Source: an uncultured Kangiella sp. (GTDB lineage: Bacteria > Pseudomonadota > Gammaproteobacteria > Enterobacterales > Kangiellaceae). From it: DNA of 64,000 nucleotides. Made by a program: the position numbers and the translations under genes. Location: assembly GCA_947503345.1 (NCBI GenBank), contig CANNCW010000002.1:339744-403743 (forward strand), in the 5' to 3' direction. The notes under the pieces are model-generated. The model saw nothing but the letters and a program-made list of their open reading frames with translations. It was not told the DNA's origin and ran no database searches. Shown piece after piece: positions 24,882-34,546 of the stretch. Position 1 is the stretch's first letter, and the number at the start of each line of letters is the position of its first letter.

Positions 24882-26850
24882 TAATAATTGACTCTTTCTT
24901 AGGCGAAACTTTCTTAAATCTTCTGGCACGATAGCGTTTATCTGAAACCGCTAGCAAGCCACCTAACGCCATTATTAAAGCACCTAACCAAATCCAACGG
25001 ACAAAAGGTTTATAATAAACTTTAATTGCCCAAGCACCTTTGTCCAAAGGTTGTGCTAACGAAATATATAAATCACCAAAGAAACCTGGCTCAATAGCAG
25101 CTTCTGTCATAAGTTGACCCGACACACGATAACGGCGCTTTTCAGGTTTCAATGTCGTTAAGTGACGACCATTCTTACTCACTTTTAAAGTAGCTTGCGA
25201 ACTGATGTAATTTTCAAAAGTGAAATTATCGAACTTCTCAAATTTAATACTAAGATTTTCGACTTTTACGATTTGCTGAGGTTCAATACGAATATCTTTT
25301 TCAATCGAATAAAAGCTGGTGATGATGACACCAATTACAGTTATGGCCACACCAATATGGGCAACTATCATGCCCCAATAACTACGACTAATTTTTTTTA
25401 AACCTGCAAATAGTGATTGAGCGTTACTCGATTGATTCACTAAATAATTAATGCAAGATAAAATCAACCAAAGCGCTAAGCTGATAGCCACCACTGGCCA
25501 TAGTAAAATTTTATCGGCAAACAGCGCAATCAAAGCCAAAGTTAAGATTACTGCTACAGCCAATAGAATAAACTGTTTAAGTAAAAGCGGTTTTAATTTG
25601 TCTTGTTTCCAGTTCATTTGCTGGCCAAATGGAATTAAGAACAAAATTAATGCAAAGAAGAAAGAGAAGTAAGGATCAAAAAATGGTGGGCCAATGGATA
25701 CTTTCTTTTCCCACAAATAATCCGCAAGCAATGGATACAATGTTCCTAGGAAGACCACCAACAAGCTACTAAATAATAAAATATTATTTAGTACGATAGC
25801 GATTTCTTTTGAAAATAAGGTGTAATTGTTATTAGATTTTAATTTATCAAATTGCCATGCATATAAGGTTAGAGCGCCCCCTACTGCAAAACCAAGGAAA
25901 GTCAGGATAAATAAACCACGCTCCGGATCGGTGGCAAAAGCGTGAACCGATGTTAAAACACCAGAACGTACCAAAAAGGTACCCAGCAAACTTAGAGAGA
26001 ACGTAAGAATAGCTAATAACACAGTCCAAGATTTATAAGCACCTCGTTTCTCAGTAGCTGCTAACGAATGCAATAAAGCAGTTCCGGCTATCCAAGGCAT
26101 AAAAGAAGCGTTTTCTACTGGGTCCCAGAACCACCAGCCACCCCAACCTAATTCGTAATAGGCCCACCAGCTACCAAGAGCAATACCAATGGTTAGAAAT
26201 ATCCAAGCAACGGTTGTCCAAGGACGCGCCCACTTTGCCCACTTTTGATCTAAATCTCCTTGCAACAATCCTGCGATAGCGAATGCAAAAACAACCGCAA
26301 AACCAACAAAGCCCATATACAGCATAGGCGGGTGGACAATCATGCCAAAGTCTTGTAACAACGGATTTAGATCGGCCCCATCAATGGGTATAAAAGGTAG
26401 CACCCTTTCAAAAGGGTTAGAGGTAAACAAAGCAAAGCTGACAAACCCAATGGACAGAAACCCCAAAGTAGCCAAAACTCTTGCTCGCATTACAGCGGTT
26501 AGAGCTTTACTGAAGATAGCCACTGCCGCCATCCAGCCAGATAGGATCAAAATCCATAACAGCAAGGAACCTTCGTGCGAGCCCCAAACTGCAGTTATTT
26601 TGTAACGTAATGGCAATAAAGTATTGGAATGGTTGGCTACGTATGCCACCGAAAAATCATCTTGAACAAATGCTAAGGTTAAGCAAATGTAGCTTGCTAA
26701 TAATAAAACAAATTGCCCGATAGATGCTTTGCTGGCTAAACGCATTAAGCCACTATGTTGCGTATGAGCGCCGTAAAACGGCAAAGAGCCTAAAACAATG
26801 GCATTAATTAAAGCAAGAATTAAGAAAAAGTGACCAAGCTCTGGGATCAT
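24871..26850 (-). CDS. ccmF: CcmF haem lyase subunit
   Basis: 659 residues with about 14-15 membrane helices. The WWD haem-handling domain is present ('WWAYYELGWGGWWFWDPVENASFMPW'), together with conserved periplasmic and membrane His ('WGSHEGSLLLW', 'IVHPPMLYMGF', 'RSGVLTSVHAFATDPERG'). CcmF transfers haem from holo-CcmE to the apocytochrome CxxCH. Start directly follows ccmE with a one-base overlap. Confidence 0.97.
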   Translation of the reverse strand: MIPELGHFFLILALINAIVLGSLPFYGAHTQHSGLMRLASKASIGQFVLLLASYICLTLAFVQDDFSVAYVANHSNTLLPLRYKITAVWGSHEGSLLLWILILSGWMAAVAIFSKALTAVMRARVLATLGFLSIGFVSFALFTSNPFERVLPFIPIDGADLNPLLQDFGMIVHPPMLYMGFVGFAVVFAFAIAGLLQGDLDQKWAKWARPWTTVAWIFLTIGIALGSWWAYYELGWGGWWFWDPVENASFMPWIAGTALLHSLAATEKRGAYKSWTVLLAILTFSLSLLGTFLVRSGVLTSVHAFATDPERGLFILTFLGFAVGGALTLYAWQFDKLKSNNNYTLFSKEIAIVLNNILLFSSLLVVFLGTLYPLLADYLWEKKVSIGPPFFDPYFSFFFALILFLIPFGQQMNWKQDKLKPLLLKQFILLAVAVILTLALIALFADKILLWPVVAISLALWLILSCINYLVNQSSNAQSLFAGLKKISRSYWGMIVAHIGVAITVIGVIITSFYSIEKDIRIEPQQIVKVENLSIKFEKFDNFTFENYISSQATLKVSKNGRHLTTLKPEKRRYRVSGQLMTEAAIEPGFFGDLYISLAQPLDKGAWAIKVYYKPFVRWIWLGALIMALGGLLAVSDKRYRARRFKKVSPKKESIINES

Positions 26851-27329
26851 TAATAGTCGCCCTTCTCTTTTGATTGTTGGTCTTTCATTTTATTGACGCC
26901 GTCTTGATGACTTTTCTTTAAAGTATCCGCAATTTCAGGCGGCATATACTGTTCGTCATGTTTAGCCAAAACCTTTGTTGCTTTTAAGGTTTTATTATCA
27001 ATTAGCTTACCTTCCGCCATAATGCCTTGGCCTTCGCGAAATAAGTCTGGCAAACTTTTATCAAAGGTAATGGTTATCGATTCTTGGTTATCAGTAATAT
27101 CAAACTCAACATACAAGCTGTCACTTGAGCGATTTACTGAACCATCAACCACTAAACCGCCAACTCTAACGGTTTTATTTAATGGCGCTTCACCATTCAC
27201 CACTTTTGTCGGTTCATAAAAAGCATCGGCGTAATCGCCAATTGCAAATAACAATAGTCCCACTGCACTACTTAGTAGTACCAAAGCTGTCAAAATAGTG
27301 ATGAGTTTCTTTTTACGATGCGCTTTCAT
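26850..27329 (-). CDS. ccmE: CcmE haem chaperone
   Basis: 159 residues. N-terminal membrane helix (residues 9-30), then the OB-fold: 'VRVGGLVVDGSVNRSSDSLYVEFDITD' and 'LPDLFREGQGIMAEGKL', ending in the covalent haem site 'LAKHDEQYMPPE' (His124 and Tyr128, HxxxY). It accepts haem from CcmC and carries it to CcmF in the periplasm. Confidence 0.96.
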   Translation of the reverse strand: MKAHRKKKLITILTALVLLSSAVGLLLFAIGDYADAFYEPTKVVNGEAPLNKTVRVGGLVVDGSVNRSSDSLYVEFDITDNQESITITFDKSLPDLFREGQGIMAEGKLIDNKTLKATKVLAKHDEQYMPPEIADTLKKSHQDGVNKMKDQQSKEKGDY

Positions 27330-27343
27330 GGTGAACCTGTTAG

Positions 27344-27544
27344 TTATTCTGTAATTTGCTCTGTAACAACTTTGCGAGCTTTTGGGGTTTTATCCTTGGC
27401 ATGGCTTTTAACTTTGGCAAGCAACTTTTTCTTGTACCAGCTAAAAGCTAGCAATAACAGAATTATCGCAACAAAAGTCACCCCATAACTCCACCAAACG
27501 TAAAGTCCATGATTACCCATATTGAAAAATTCTTGCCAGTTCAT
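27344..27544 (-). CDS. ccmD: CcmD small membrane protein
   Basis: 66 residues from ATG 27544 (MNWQEFFNMGNHGLYVWWSYG), which shares a base with the ccmC stop; the GTG/TTG-type extension to 27568 is not supported. 'F..MGNHGLYVW.SYG' followed by one membrane helix and a Lys-rich cytoplasmic tail is typical of CcmD, which stabilises CcmC and releases holo-CcmE. Confidence 0.92.
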   Translation of the reverse strand: MNWQEFFNMGNHGLYVWWSYGVTFVAIILLLLAFSWYKKKLLAKVKSHAKDKTPKARKVVTEQITE

Positions 27545-28290
27545 TACGAGATTACCTCTTGCAACCATTTTGATTTAGCTTCTCGATTCATAATTTCCAA
27601 GCGTAAACGAATGATCACCATGATGGCGAACAGAAGATAAAAGCCAGCAATCATAATAAATAAAGGTGTTTGCATTTCAGGAGCAATAGCACCCTTCTTA
27701 GTCACTGAGTAGGCTTGATGTAGTGTATTCCACCATTTTACCGAACCATAAATAATCGGAATATTAATCGCGCCCACTAGCGCTAAAATCGCCGCCGCAT
27801 TATCCGCTTTGCTTCGGTCGTTAAAGGAACTGTGTAGTGCGATAAAGCCTAAATACAAAAATAATAAAACCAACTCGGAAGTCATACGCGCATCCCATTC
27901 CCACCAAGTTCCCCAGGTTGGAATACCCCACAAAGACCCCGTGAATAAACAGATGAAGGTAAACAAAGCACCAACCGGTGCAATAGCTCTCATCGCCATG
28001 AATGACATTTTCATTTTCCAAACCATGCCAATCACTGCACAAATTGCCATGGCTAAATAACCTACCATTGACAAGGCCGCCGCTGGCACATGAATGTACA
28101 TGATACGAACACTGTTACCTTGCTGATAATCTACGGGAGATGCGAATAAAGAATAATAAAGGCCGAATGCCAATAAAACAGCGGTTGCAATCCACAGCCA
28201 CGGAAGCCATTTAGCAGATTTTTGATAAAACCACTTCGGAGAACCTAATTGATGAAACCAGCGCCCGAAGCTCTTGGAAGCGTTTGCCAT
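27544..28290 (-). CDS. ccmC: CcmC haem transfer protein
   Basis: 248 residues, six membrane helices, with the WWD motif 'WGTWWEWDARMTSEL' (from residue 126) and the haem-ligand His67 in 'MYIHVPAA'. A second His lies in the later periplasmic loop ('WNTLHQAYS'). CcmC attaches haem to CcmE. Starts 30 bases after ccmB. Confidence 0.96.
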   Translation of the reverse strand: MANASKSFGRWFHQLGSPKWFYQKSAKWLPWLWIATAVLLAFGLYYSLFASPVDYQQGNSVRIMYIHVPAAALSMVGYLAMAICAVIGMVWKMKMSFMAMRAIAPVGALFTFICLFTGSLWGIPTWGTWWEWDARMTSELVLLFLYLGFIALHSSFNDRSKADNAAAILALVGAINIPIIYGSVKWWNTLHQAYSVTKKGAIAPEMQTPLFIMIAGFYLLFAIMVIIRLRLEIMNREAKSKWLQEVIS

Positions 28291-28320
28291 TAAACTTGAA
28301 TCTCTTATCGTTTCTTAAAA

Positions 28321-29001
28321 TTAACTCACTGCGACCTTTAAAGCCCGCCCTGCTGCAAAGGGTGTCAGTACCAATGCAAAAAGTAAAATCGCGCCCAGAA
28401 TCGCTAGCTGCGCATTATACCCACTATTTGTCAAAGATGCTGTAATTACTGCACTGCCGAAAATTAAAATCGGCACATAAAGTGGCAAAATCATCACCGC
28501 CACTAACATACCATTTCGGCTCGCCGCCAAGGATAGGCTCATGCCAATCGCGCCCAACAAACACATAGTCGGAGTACCCAGCAATAATGACAACATCATC
28601 ACTGCTGTATGGCTTGTTGCGACATTGGCATCAGGGCTGTAATTTAGGTGCATTAAGCCAGCCAAAACAGGTGACATTAACACCAATGGCAAACCTGTCA
28701 CTAACCAATGGGCTGTCACTTTTGATAATGCTACCTGCGTTGGACTAGCCATAATCAATAATTGTTCAAGAGAGCCATCTTGATAATCGCTGCGATAAAA
28801 CATATCCAATGACAACAACACCGATAACAAAGCGGCAACCCAAACTACGCCTGCGGCGATTTGTTGTAAAAACTCCGCTTCAGGGCTAACGGCAAACGGA
28901 AATAGCGACACCACCATCACAAAGAAAAACAAAGGAATAAGAATCCCAACCCAATTACGACGGGCTAGCATTAACTCTCTTTTAAGCAAGGTAGCAAACA
29001 T
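28321..29001 (-). CDS. ccmB: CcmB haem-exporter-type ABC permease
   Basis: 226 residues, six membrane helices, beginning 'LLKRELMLARRNWVGILIPLFFFVMVVSLFPFAVSPE' and containing 'SLDMFYRSDYQDGSLEQLLIMASP' and 'LGTPTMCLLGAIGMSLSL', all typical of CcmB. With CcmA it forms the ABC module that releases holo-CcmE from CcmCDE. The ATG overlaps the ccmA stop (TAATG). Confidence 0.96.
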   Translation of the reverse strand: MFATLLKRELMLARRNWVGILIPLFFFVMVVSLFPFAVSPEAEFLQQIAAGVVWVAALLSVLLSLDMFYRSDYQDGSLEQLLIMASPTQVALSKVTAHWLVTGLPLVLMSPVLAGLMHLNYSPDANVATSHTAVMMLSLLLGTPTMCLLGAIGMSLSLAASRNGMLVAVMILPLYVPILIFGSAVITASLTNSGYNAQLAILGAILLFALVLTPFAAGRALKVAVS

Positions 29002-29669
29002 TAAGCTGAAACCTCTTGCTGATGAGAAAGCGAAACTCTTTGGTGAATTTTTAGTCCTTCAATGGCTTGGTGCGAAGTAAATATCACCACCCCACCATTA
29101 TTAGCAAAGCTCATTAGCTGTTGCGATAACCAATCACGGGTTTGTGCATCCAAGTTGACGAAGGGCTCGTCCAAAATCCAAAGTTTGGTCTGCTCTAACT
29201 TTAAGCGACATAAAGACACTTTATGTTGTTGCCCTGCCGAAAGCTCGGCAAAATTACGATCCAATAAAGACTCAATATGCAGTTCAGTAGCGACTTGTTG
29301 AATATCAGAAGTACTCGCACGCTTTCCTCGCAAAGCTGAATAAAACTGTAAATTCTCAGCGATAGAAAGCTCATGTTTCATAGCTAAATTATGGGCTAAA
29401 AACAGTAAAACCTTTGAAAAATTCGCTTCAGGGTGATTGGATTTCAAACTGTTCCAAAACACTTCACCAGAATCTAGGCTCAATAAGCCCGCCAAAGCGC
29501 GCATAAGGCTAGTTTTGCCGGCACCATTTTCTCCAATCAAATGGCTAATGGTTCCAGCCTTGAAAGCTAGGTCGATGTCTTCGAGCAGGATCTGCTCATT
29601 GCGGGAAATGGTTAGCCCTTTAACTTCTAGATTTGAATTGTTTGAACCCAAAGTGCTAACCTTTTTCAA
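29001..29669 (-). CDS. ccmA: CcmA ABC ATPase
   Basis: 222 residues. Walker A 'GENGAGKTSLMRAL', signature 'LSAGQQHKVSLCRL' and Walker B 'LWILDEPFVNLD' are visible, with the short cluster-specific C-terminus. The listed start is a TTG; another TTG six codons on (29651) has AAGG at 8 bases and is at least as good, so the first residues are uncertain. First gene of the ccm operon, which runs without gaps above 30 bases to ccmI. Its leader contains the 29695-29770 palindromic repeat. Confidence 0.93.
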   Translation of the reverse strand: MKKVSTLGSNNSNLEVKGLTISRNEQILLEDIDLAFKAGTISHLIGENGAGKTSLMRALAGLLSLDSGEVFWNSLKSNHPEANFSKVLLFLAHNLAMKHELSIAENLQFYSALRGKRASTSDIQQVATELHIESLLDRNFAELSAGQQHKVSLCRLKLEQTKLWILDEPFVNLDAQTRDWLSQQLMSFANNGGVVIFTSHQAIEGLKIHQRVSLSHQQEVSA

Positions 29670-29694
29670 ATTGAATAGTGCCTAATAATGATAC

Positions 29695-29770
29695 CGTCAT
29701 CTCCGCAAAAGCGGAGATCTACTCAAGGTTTTACACCCAACAATAGATTCCCGCCTACGCGGGAATGACG
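29695..29770. repeat. Paired palindromic repeat between leuB and ccmA
   Basis: Left arm CGTCATCTCCGCAAAAGCGG (from 29695) and right arm GATTCCCGCCTACGCGGGAA (ending about 29770 with TGACG) facing each other. This is the cleanest 76-bp copy of the window-wide family. It fills most of the 137-base gap between leuB and ccmA and may terminate leu transcription. Confidence 0.85.
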
Positions 29771-29806
29771 ACAAGAGCATATACAAATTGGCTTGTCTTA
29801 AATACT

Positions 29807-30880
29807 CTATTTTAATGCGGCAATTATAGCATCACCCATCTCAGATGTTGATAGCAAAGTATCACCATCAGTGTAAATATCAGCCGTACGTAAGCCTTGA
29901 TCAAGCACATGGCTCACTGCTGCATCAATCTTATCAGCCACTTCCGCTTCACCAAAGCTATGACGTAACATCATTGATACTGACAAAATGGTCGCGATTG
30001 GGTTGGCTTTGTTTTCACCCGCAATATCAGGCGCACTACCATGAATCGGCTCGTACATACCTTTGCCGTTAATATCCAAGCTCGCTGAAGGCAACATACC
30101 GATTGAGCCTGTAAGCATTGCCGCACAATCCGATAAAATATCACCGAACATATTACCAGTAACCATAACGTCGAACTGCTTTGGCGCACGAACTAACTGC
30201 ATAGCTGCGTTATCCACGTACATATGAGTCAACTCAACTTCAGGATATTCCTTAGCAACGCGATCCATCACTTCACGCCATAATTCAGTGGCTTCTAAAA
30301 CATTTGCTTTATCCACTGAGCATAAACGCTTGTCGCGTAACATAGCAGTACGGAAAGCGACGTGTGCAATACGCTCCACTTCACTTTCAGAATAAACGTA
30401 AGTGTTGTAGCCTTCTTTTTCGCCATTATCTAAAGTGCGAACACCGCGCGGTTGACCGAAATAAATACCGCCCGTTAATTCACGGATAATCATTAAATCT
30501 AAGTTTTCCACCAATTCAGGCTTTAAACTCGAAGCATCAGCTAATTGCGGATATAAAATCGCAGGACGCAAATTACCGAATAGCTCTAACTCAGAGCGCA
30601 ATTTCAATAATGCTTTCTCTGGGCGAACTGCAATATCAAAACCTTCCCACTTAGGACCACCAACGGCACCTAATAAAAGTGCATCGGCATCACGGGCTTG
30701 TTGTAAAACTTCATCTGTTAAAGGTACTTGATGCGCATCAAATGATGAACCGCCCACTAAAGCGCTGTCATAAGATACGTCCAAACCTTGTTCGATTAAT
30801 AAATCCAAAACTTTGGTTGCTTGACCTACGATTTCTGGACCAATACCGTCACCCGGTAATACTAAAATTTTCTTTGTCAT
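29807..30880 (-). CDS. leuB: 3-isopropylmalate dehydrogenase
   Basis: 357 residues, full length. '[19 protein letters not shown]', '[13 protein letters not shown]', '[18 protein letters not shown]', '[13 protein letters not shown]', the catalytic Lys/Asp segments '[18 protein letters not shown]' and '[33 protein letters not shown]', and '[12 protein letters not shown]'. Oxidatively decarboxylates 3-isopropylmalate in leucine synthesis. ATG overlaps the preceding small gene by 4 bases (ATGA). Confidence 0.97.
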   Translation of the reverse strand: MTKKILVLPGDGIGPEIVGQATKVLDLLIEQGLDVSYDSALVGGSSFDAHQVPLTDEVLQQARDADALLLGAVGGPKWEGFDIAVRPEKALLKLRSELELFGNLRPAILYPQLADASSLKPELVENLDLMIIRELTGGIYFGQPRGVRTLDNGEKEGYNTYVYSESEVERIAHVAFRTAMLRDKRLCSVDKANVLEATELWREVMDRVAKEYPEVELTHMYVDNAAMQLVRAPKQFDVMVTGNMFGDILSDCAAMLTGSIGMLPSASLDINGKGMYEPIHGSAPDIAGENKANPIATILSVSMMLRHSFGEAEVADKIDAAVSHVLDQGLRTADIYTDGDTLLSTSEMGDAIIAALK

Positions 30881-31323
30881 ATCATTTCTTCTTTAATTTC
30901 TAAATCTTTAAAATCAATACTTAATGTTGAGCCTGATCTAAATTCCATTTCATGTCTGAACGTACCATCACCTAGAACATCAATAGCGTGCTTTAAAATA
31001 TCTCCATGAAAAGTATCAGTGGCATTAAAGTCATTCTGTGAGCCAATAAACTTGTGAGAAGCAACATCGATATAGTTAATAACCATATACCTATCGTGCA
31101 TTTGACCTAACAATCTCAGTTCAATTGCCGCTGAGCATTCAAACGGTCGTTCTGGGTTTCTCTTCTCTCTTACCGTATAAGCATCTAACCAAGAGTCATG
31201 AAGAGATAATGGATTAGACAACTCATGCCGCTCTACACTTGTAGCAAGGTCATATATATGTTCAGGAATTAAGCTCCGCTTAGACTTTAATTCTTCTATA
31301 TATCGATCAAAATCAGCCCACAT
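30877..31323 (-). CDS. Hypothetical protein inside the leu operon, 148 aa
   Basis: A soluble protein with no signal or membrane segment: '[45 protein letters not shown]', '[26 protein letters not shown]', '[37 protein letters not shown]'. The pattern (helix, then several strands with alternating hydrophobics) suggests a small alpha+beta fold; I do not recognise a family. It overlaps leuD by one base (TAATG) and leuB by four (ATGA), so it is translationally coupled on both sides. Its spelling is somewhat AT-richer than leuC/leuB, hinting at insertion into an older leuCDB operon. Confidence 0.75.
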   Translation of the reverse strand: MWADFDRYIEELKSKRSLIPEHIYDLATSVERHELSNPLSLHDSWLDAYTVREKRNPERPFECSAAIELRLLGQMHDRYMVINYIDVASHKFIGSQNDFNATDTFHGDILKHAIDVLGDGTFRHEMEFRSGSTLSIDFKDLEIKEEMI

Positions 31324-31961
31324 TAACTAAACAACCAAGGCGCTCTTTGCTTTCGCGCTTCTTCGTAATCAGTAATCGATTGTTCTTGTTGCAATGTAAT
31401 GCCAATATCATCAAGGCCATTATACAAGCAGTGCTTACGATCAGGTTCTACATCAAACTTAATAGTCTCGCCATTTGGACGTGTAATAGTTTGCGAATCC
31501 AAATCGATATCTAATTGATAACCTTCAGTGCTTTCAGCTTCTTCGAATAGCACATCCATGATGTTATTATCTAAAACAATCGGCAAGATGCCATTCTTAA
31601 AGCAGTTATTGAAAAAGATATCCGCGTAACTAGGTGCAATTACCGCTTTAAAACCGTAATCTTCTAACGCCCAAGGCGCGTGTTCACGGCTTGAGCCACA
31701 GCCAAAGTTTTCACGTGCTAACAATACTGAAGCGCCTTGGTATCTTGGGAAATTCAAAACAAACTCTTCGTTAATTGGACGCTTTGAATTATCCATGCCC
31801 GGTTCGCCATGATCCATATAGCGCCATTCATCGAATAAGTTAGGGCCAAAGCCACTACGCTTAATCGATTTTAAAAATTGCTTTGGAATAATCGCATCTG
31901 TATCCACATTGGCACGATCAAGAGGTACTACTAAACCTTTATGTTGAGTAAAAGCGTCCAT
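31323..31961 (-). CDS. leuD: 3-isopropylmalate dehydratase small subunit
   Basis: 212 residues. '[31 protein letters not shown]', '[49 protein letters not shown]' are LeuD signatures. With LeuC it isomerises 2- and 3-isopropylmalate. It starts on the last base of leuC. Confidence 0.97.
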   Translation of the reverse strand: MDAFTQHKGLVVPLDRANVDTDAIIPKQFLKSIKRSGFGPNLFDEWRYMDHGEPGMDNSKRPINEEFVLNFPRYQGASVLLARENFGCGSSREHAPWALEDYGFKAVIAPSYADIFFNNCFKNGILPIVLDNNIMDVLFEEAESTEGYQLDIDLDSQTITRPNGETIKFDVEPDRKHCLYNGLDDIGITLQQEQSITDYEEARKQRAPWLFS

Positions 31962-33418
31962 TATTCAGCACCTCCATTCTCTGTGGTAGAAAGCCTTGAA
32001 ATCTCGATGTCTCTAACATCCATGAAATGACCATAAACCGCTGCGGCTGCCGCCATCGCAGGGCTCACAAGGTGCGTTCTACCGCCCTGACCTTGACGAC
32101 CTTCGAAGTTACGGTTTGAAGTAGAAGCACAATGCTCGCCCGGCTCTAAGCGATCAGCGTTCATTGCTAAACACATAGAACAACCCGGCTCACGCCATTC
32201 AAAACCCGCTTCCACAAAAATTTTATCTAAACCTTCAGCTTCAGCCTGTTCTTTAACTAAACCAGAACCTGGCACCACCATCGCTTGCTTAACGCTAGCC
32301 GCTACTTTACGACCTTTCGCCACTTCCGCAGCTTCACGCATATCTTCAATACGCGAGTTGGTGCAAGAACCGATAAAGACTTTATCTACTGGGATTGAAG
32401 AAATCGCCGAATCTGCTTTTAAATTCATATATTCCAAAGCCCGCTCGATACCTTCTTTTTTCACAGGATTATCTTCATTCGCAGGATTTGGAATAGTGCC
32501 AGTTACCGGCTTAACCATTTCTGGAGAAGTGCCCCAAGTTACTTGTGGCGCAATATCTTCGGCTTTTAACTCAACCACTGTATCGAAATGAGCACCTTCA
32601 TCAGAGTGCAAATCATTCCAAGCCTTAACAGCCATATCCCAATGATCATTCTGTGGCGCAAATGGACGACCTTTGACGTATTCAATGGTCTTATCATCAA
32701 CTGCTACTAAACCAACGCGAGCGCCCGCTTCAATCGCCATATTACAGATAGTCATTCGACCTTCCATCGACAAGCCTTCAATCGCAGTGCCAGCAAACTC
32801 AATCGCATGGCCATTACCGCCAGCAGTACCAATTTCGCCGATCACAGCAAGAACTACATCTTTCGCCGTTACGCCATAACCAAGCTTGCCATCGACTTTC
32901 ACCAACATATTCTTCATCTTCTTTTGACGAAGACATTGAGTCGCTAAAACGTGTTCAACTTCAGATGTACCTACGCCAAAGGCCATAGCGCCGAAAGCGC
33001 CATGAGTTGCCGTATGCGAATCCCCGCAAACCATGGTTAAACCCGGCAGTGTATAACCTTGCTCAGGCCCAATAACGTGCACGATACCCTGACGAATATC
33101 GTCAATATCAAATTGCGTCACACCAAACTCATCGCAGTTTTCATCAAGGGTTTTAACCTGAATCAAGGAAATCGGATCTTCAATACCTGAAATGCCGGCT
33201 TGTCGTTCTTTGTTAGTAGTAGGAACATTGTGATCAGGCGTCGCCAAATTTGCTTCCAAACGGCGCGGTTTACGCCCTGCGATCTTTAAACCTTCAAAAG
33301 CCTGTGGAGAAGTAACTTCGTGCAACAATTGACGATCGATATAAATTAGCGCCGAACCATCTGGATTTTCGGCAACTAAATGATCATCCCATAATTTGTC
33401 ATAAAGGGTTTTAGCCAT
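31961..33418 (-). CDS. leuC: 3-isopropylmalate dehydratase large subunit
   Basis: 485 residues with aconitase-type motifs: '[32 protein letters not shown]', '[16 protein letters not shown]' and '[10 protein letters not shown]' (cluster Cys), '[13 protein letters not shown]'. First gene of leuC-leuD-orf-leuB; leuA is not in the window. The 205-base gap upstream separates it from a divergent LysR gene and holds LysR-like dyads. Confidence 0.97.
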   Translation of the reverse strand: MAKTLYDKLWDDHLVAENPDGSALIYIDRQLLHEVTSPQAFEGLKIAGRKPRRLEANLATPDHNVPTTNKERQAGISGIEDPISLIQVKTLDENCDEFGVTQFDIDDIRQGIVHVIGPEQGYTLPGLTMVCGDSHTATHGAFGAMAFGVGTSEVEHVLATQCLRQKKMKNMLVKVDGKLGYGVTAKDVVLAVIGEIGTAGGNGHAIEFAGTAIEGLSMEGRMTICNMAIEAGARVGLVAVDDKTIEYVKGRPFAPQNDHWDMAVKAWNDLHSDEGAHFDTVVELKAEDIAPQVTWGTSPEMVKPVTGTIPNPANEDNPVKKEGIERALEYMNLKADSAISSIPVDKVFIGSCTNSRIEDMREAAEVAKGRKVAASVKQAMVVPGSGLVKEQAEAEGLDKIFVEAGFEWREPGCSMCLAMNADRLEPGEHCASTSNRNFEGRQGQGGRTHLVSPAMAAAAAVYGHFMDVRDIEISRLSTTENGGAE

Positions 33419-33553
33419 TTCTTATCTCTTTTTTTATTTAAAATCATAGGGTTATAGACTTTATTCTCTAACAAGTACAAAGCCGATAACAAAATTATGG
33501 CTTTATGCTACTCTCAAGTTTACAATTACTCAAATTCATTATTTTCATGCTGA

Positions 33554-33591
33554 TTATAACCATTAGGAATAACAACAGTCTCATTGGTTAT
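33554..33591. promoter_or_regulatory. Candidate LysR-type operator between leuC and the LysR gene
   Basis: TTAT (33554-33557), 11 bases, ATAA (33569-33572): a perfect T-N11-A LysR box. A wider dyad, ATAACCA (33556-33562) with TGGTTAT (33585-33591), overlaps it. It lies about 50 bases from the LysR start and 135 from leuC, as expected of an autoregulating LysR site. Binding is inferred. Confidence 0.5.
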
Positions 33592-33623
33592 GACAATGTA
33601 ATCACGAAAATCGATAAACGCCC

Positions 33624-34484
33624 ATGGACACCGAACTACTCAAAAGCTTTCTAACACTAGTACGCTTAAATTCTTTCACCCTAGCTGCGAAGGAGTTAGA
33701 CATAACCCAACCCGCTTTATCTAAACGGCTCAAACGACTAGAACTAATTATTGGCGCAAATTTGATCGACCGAGACGGGAGCCATTTAGCGTTAACCCAA
33801 GCGGGAGAATTATTAAAACTAAAAGCCCCACAAATTATCGGGGACATCAACAGCTCGATACAAGAAATACGCGACCTTTCTGGGGCAATCACTGGTCAGT
33901 TGTCTATTGCCACCAGTCATTACTTAGGTTTGCACTATTTCCCAGCATACCTTGAGCAATTTATCGATCAATTTTCTGAGGTTGATTTACACCTCGACTT
34001 TATTGATTCTGGGCAAGCTTATCAGCAGGTTTTATCGGGTGATATAGAATTGGCATTGGTCACTTTTCCCCATGAGCTTGATAAAAGAATAAATCACATC
34101 CCAATTTGGCAAGAACAAATGCAAATCGCTTGTCATCAAGATCATCCGATTGCGAGTGAGGCCAATCCATTAAAAGCGCTGGTAAATTATGATGCGATAT
34201 TACCTCCAGCACGAACTTTTCCAAGAGAATTGTTTGAACACAATCTTAAAGAGCTGGGAGTAAAAGTTGGACGAGTAAAAACTGCTAACTATTTAGAGGT
34301 CATAGCAAAACTAGTAACCAGTAAAATGGGCTGGACAATATTACCGACTGAAGTTATTCAATCGCCATTAATAGCTTTAAATAGTAAATCTACCACTAAA
34401 CGGCAGATGGGTATTATTCATCGACAAAATAAAAGTCTATCCAATGCAGCAAGAGCATTAATAAAAATGTTACAAAGCAATTGA
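33624..34484 (+). CDS. LysR-family regulator, probably of leuCDB
   Basis: 286 residues. Classical N-terminal winged HTH: 'LLKSFLTLVRLNSFTLAAKELDITQPALSKRLKRLELIIGANLIDRDGSHLALTQAG', then a co-inducer domain ('GQLSIATSHYLGLHYFPAYLEQF'). Divergent from leuC, which in several Gammaproteobacteria places such a gene as activator of leucine genes with isopropylmalate as likely co-inducer; this is inference. The listed ATG has a poor ribosome site, but the sequence starts exactly at the usual LysR N-terminus. Confidence 0.88.
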   Translation: MDTELLKSFLTLVRLNSFTLAAKELDITQPALSKRLKRLELIIGANLIDRDGSHLALTQAGELLKLKAPQIIGDINSSIQEIRDLSGAITGQLSIATSHYLGLHYFPAYLEQFIDQFSEVDLHLDFIDSGQAYQQVLSGDIELALVTFPHELDKRINHIPIWQEQMQIACHQDHPIASEANPLKALVNYDAILPPARTFPRELFEHNLKELGVKVGRVKTANYLEVIAKLVTSKMGWTILPTEVIQSPLIALNSKSTTKRQMGIIHRQNKSLSNAARALIKMLQSN

Positions 34485-34511
34485 TGCTTGTCGATTTTTT
34501 CCCGTTATAAT
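34481..34511 (+). promoter_or_regulatory. Sigma-70-like promoter of the SRPBCC gene
   Basis: TTGATG (34481-34486), 19-base spacer, consensus TATAAT (34506-34511), 36 bases before the ATG at 34547. The -35 box overlaps the end of the LysR gene, so the downstream genes need not depend on LysR transcription. Confidence 0.5.
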
Positions 34512-34546
34512 CGTTTATTACTTAGTAGTAAACACTAGGAGACCTC

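Noticed and set aside
22709..29669. ccm and hvf as one operon
   Set aside because: The 144-base gap holds an ECF-like promoter and hvf genes occur separately elsewhere, so I keep them as neighbours; weak read-through cannot be excluded.
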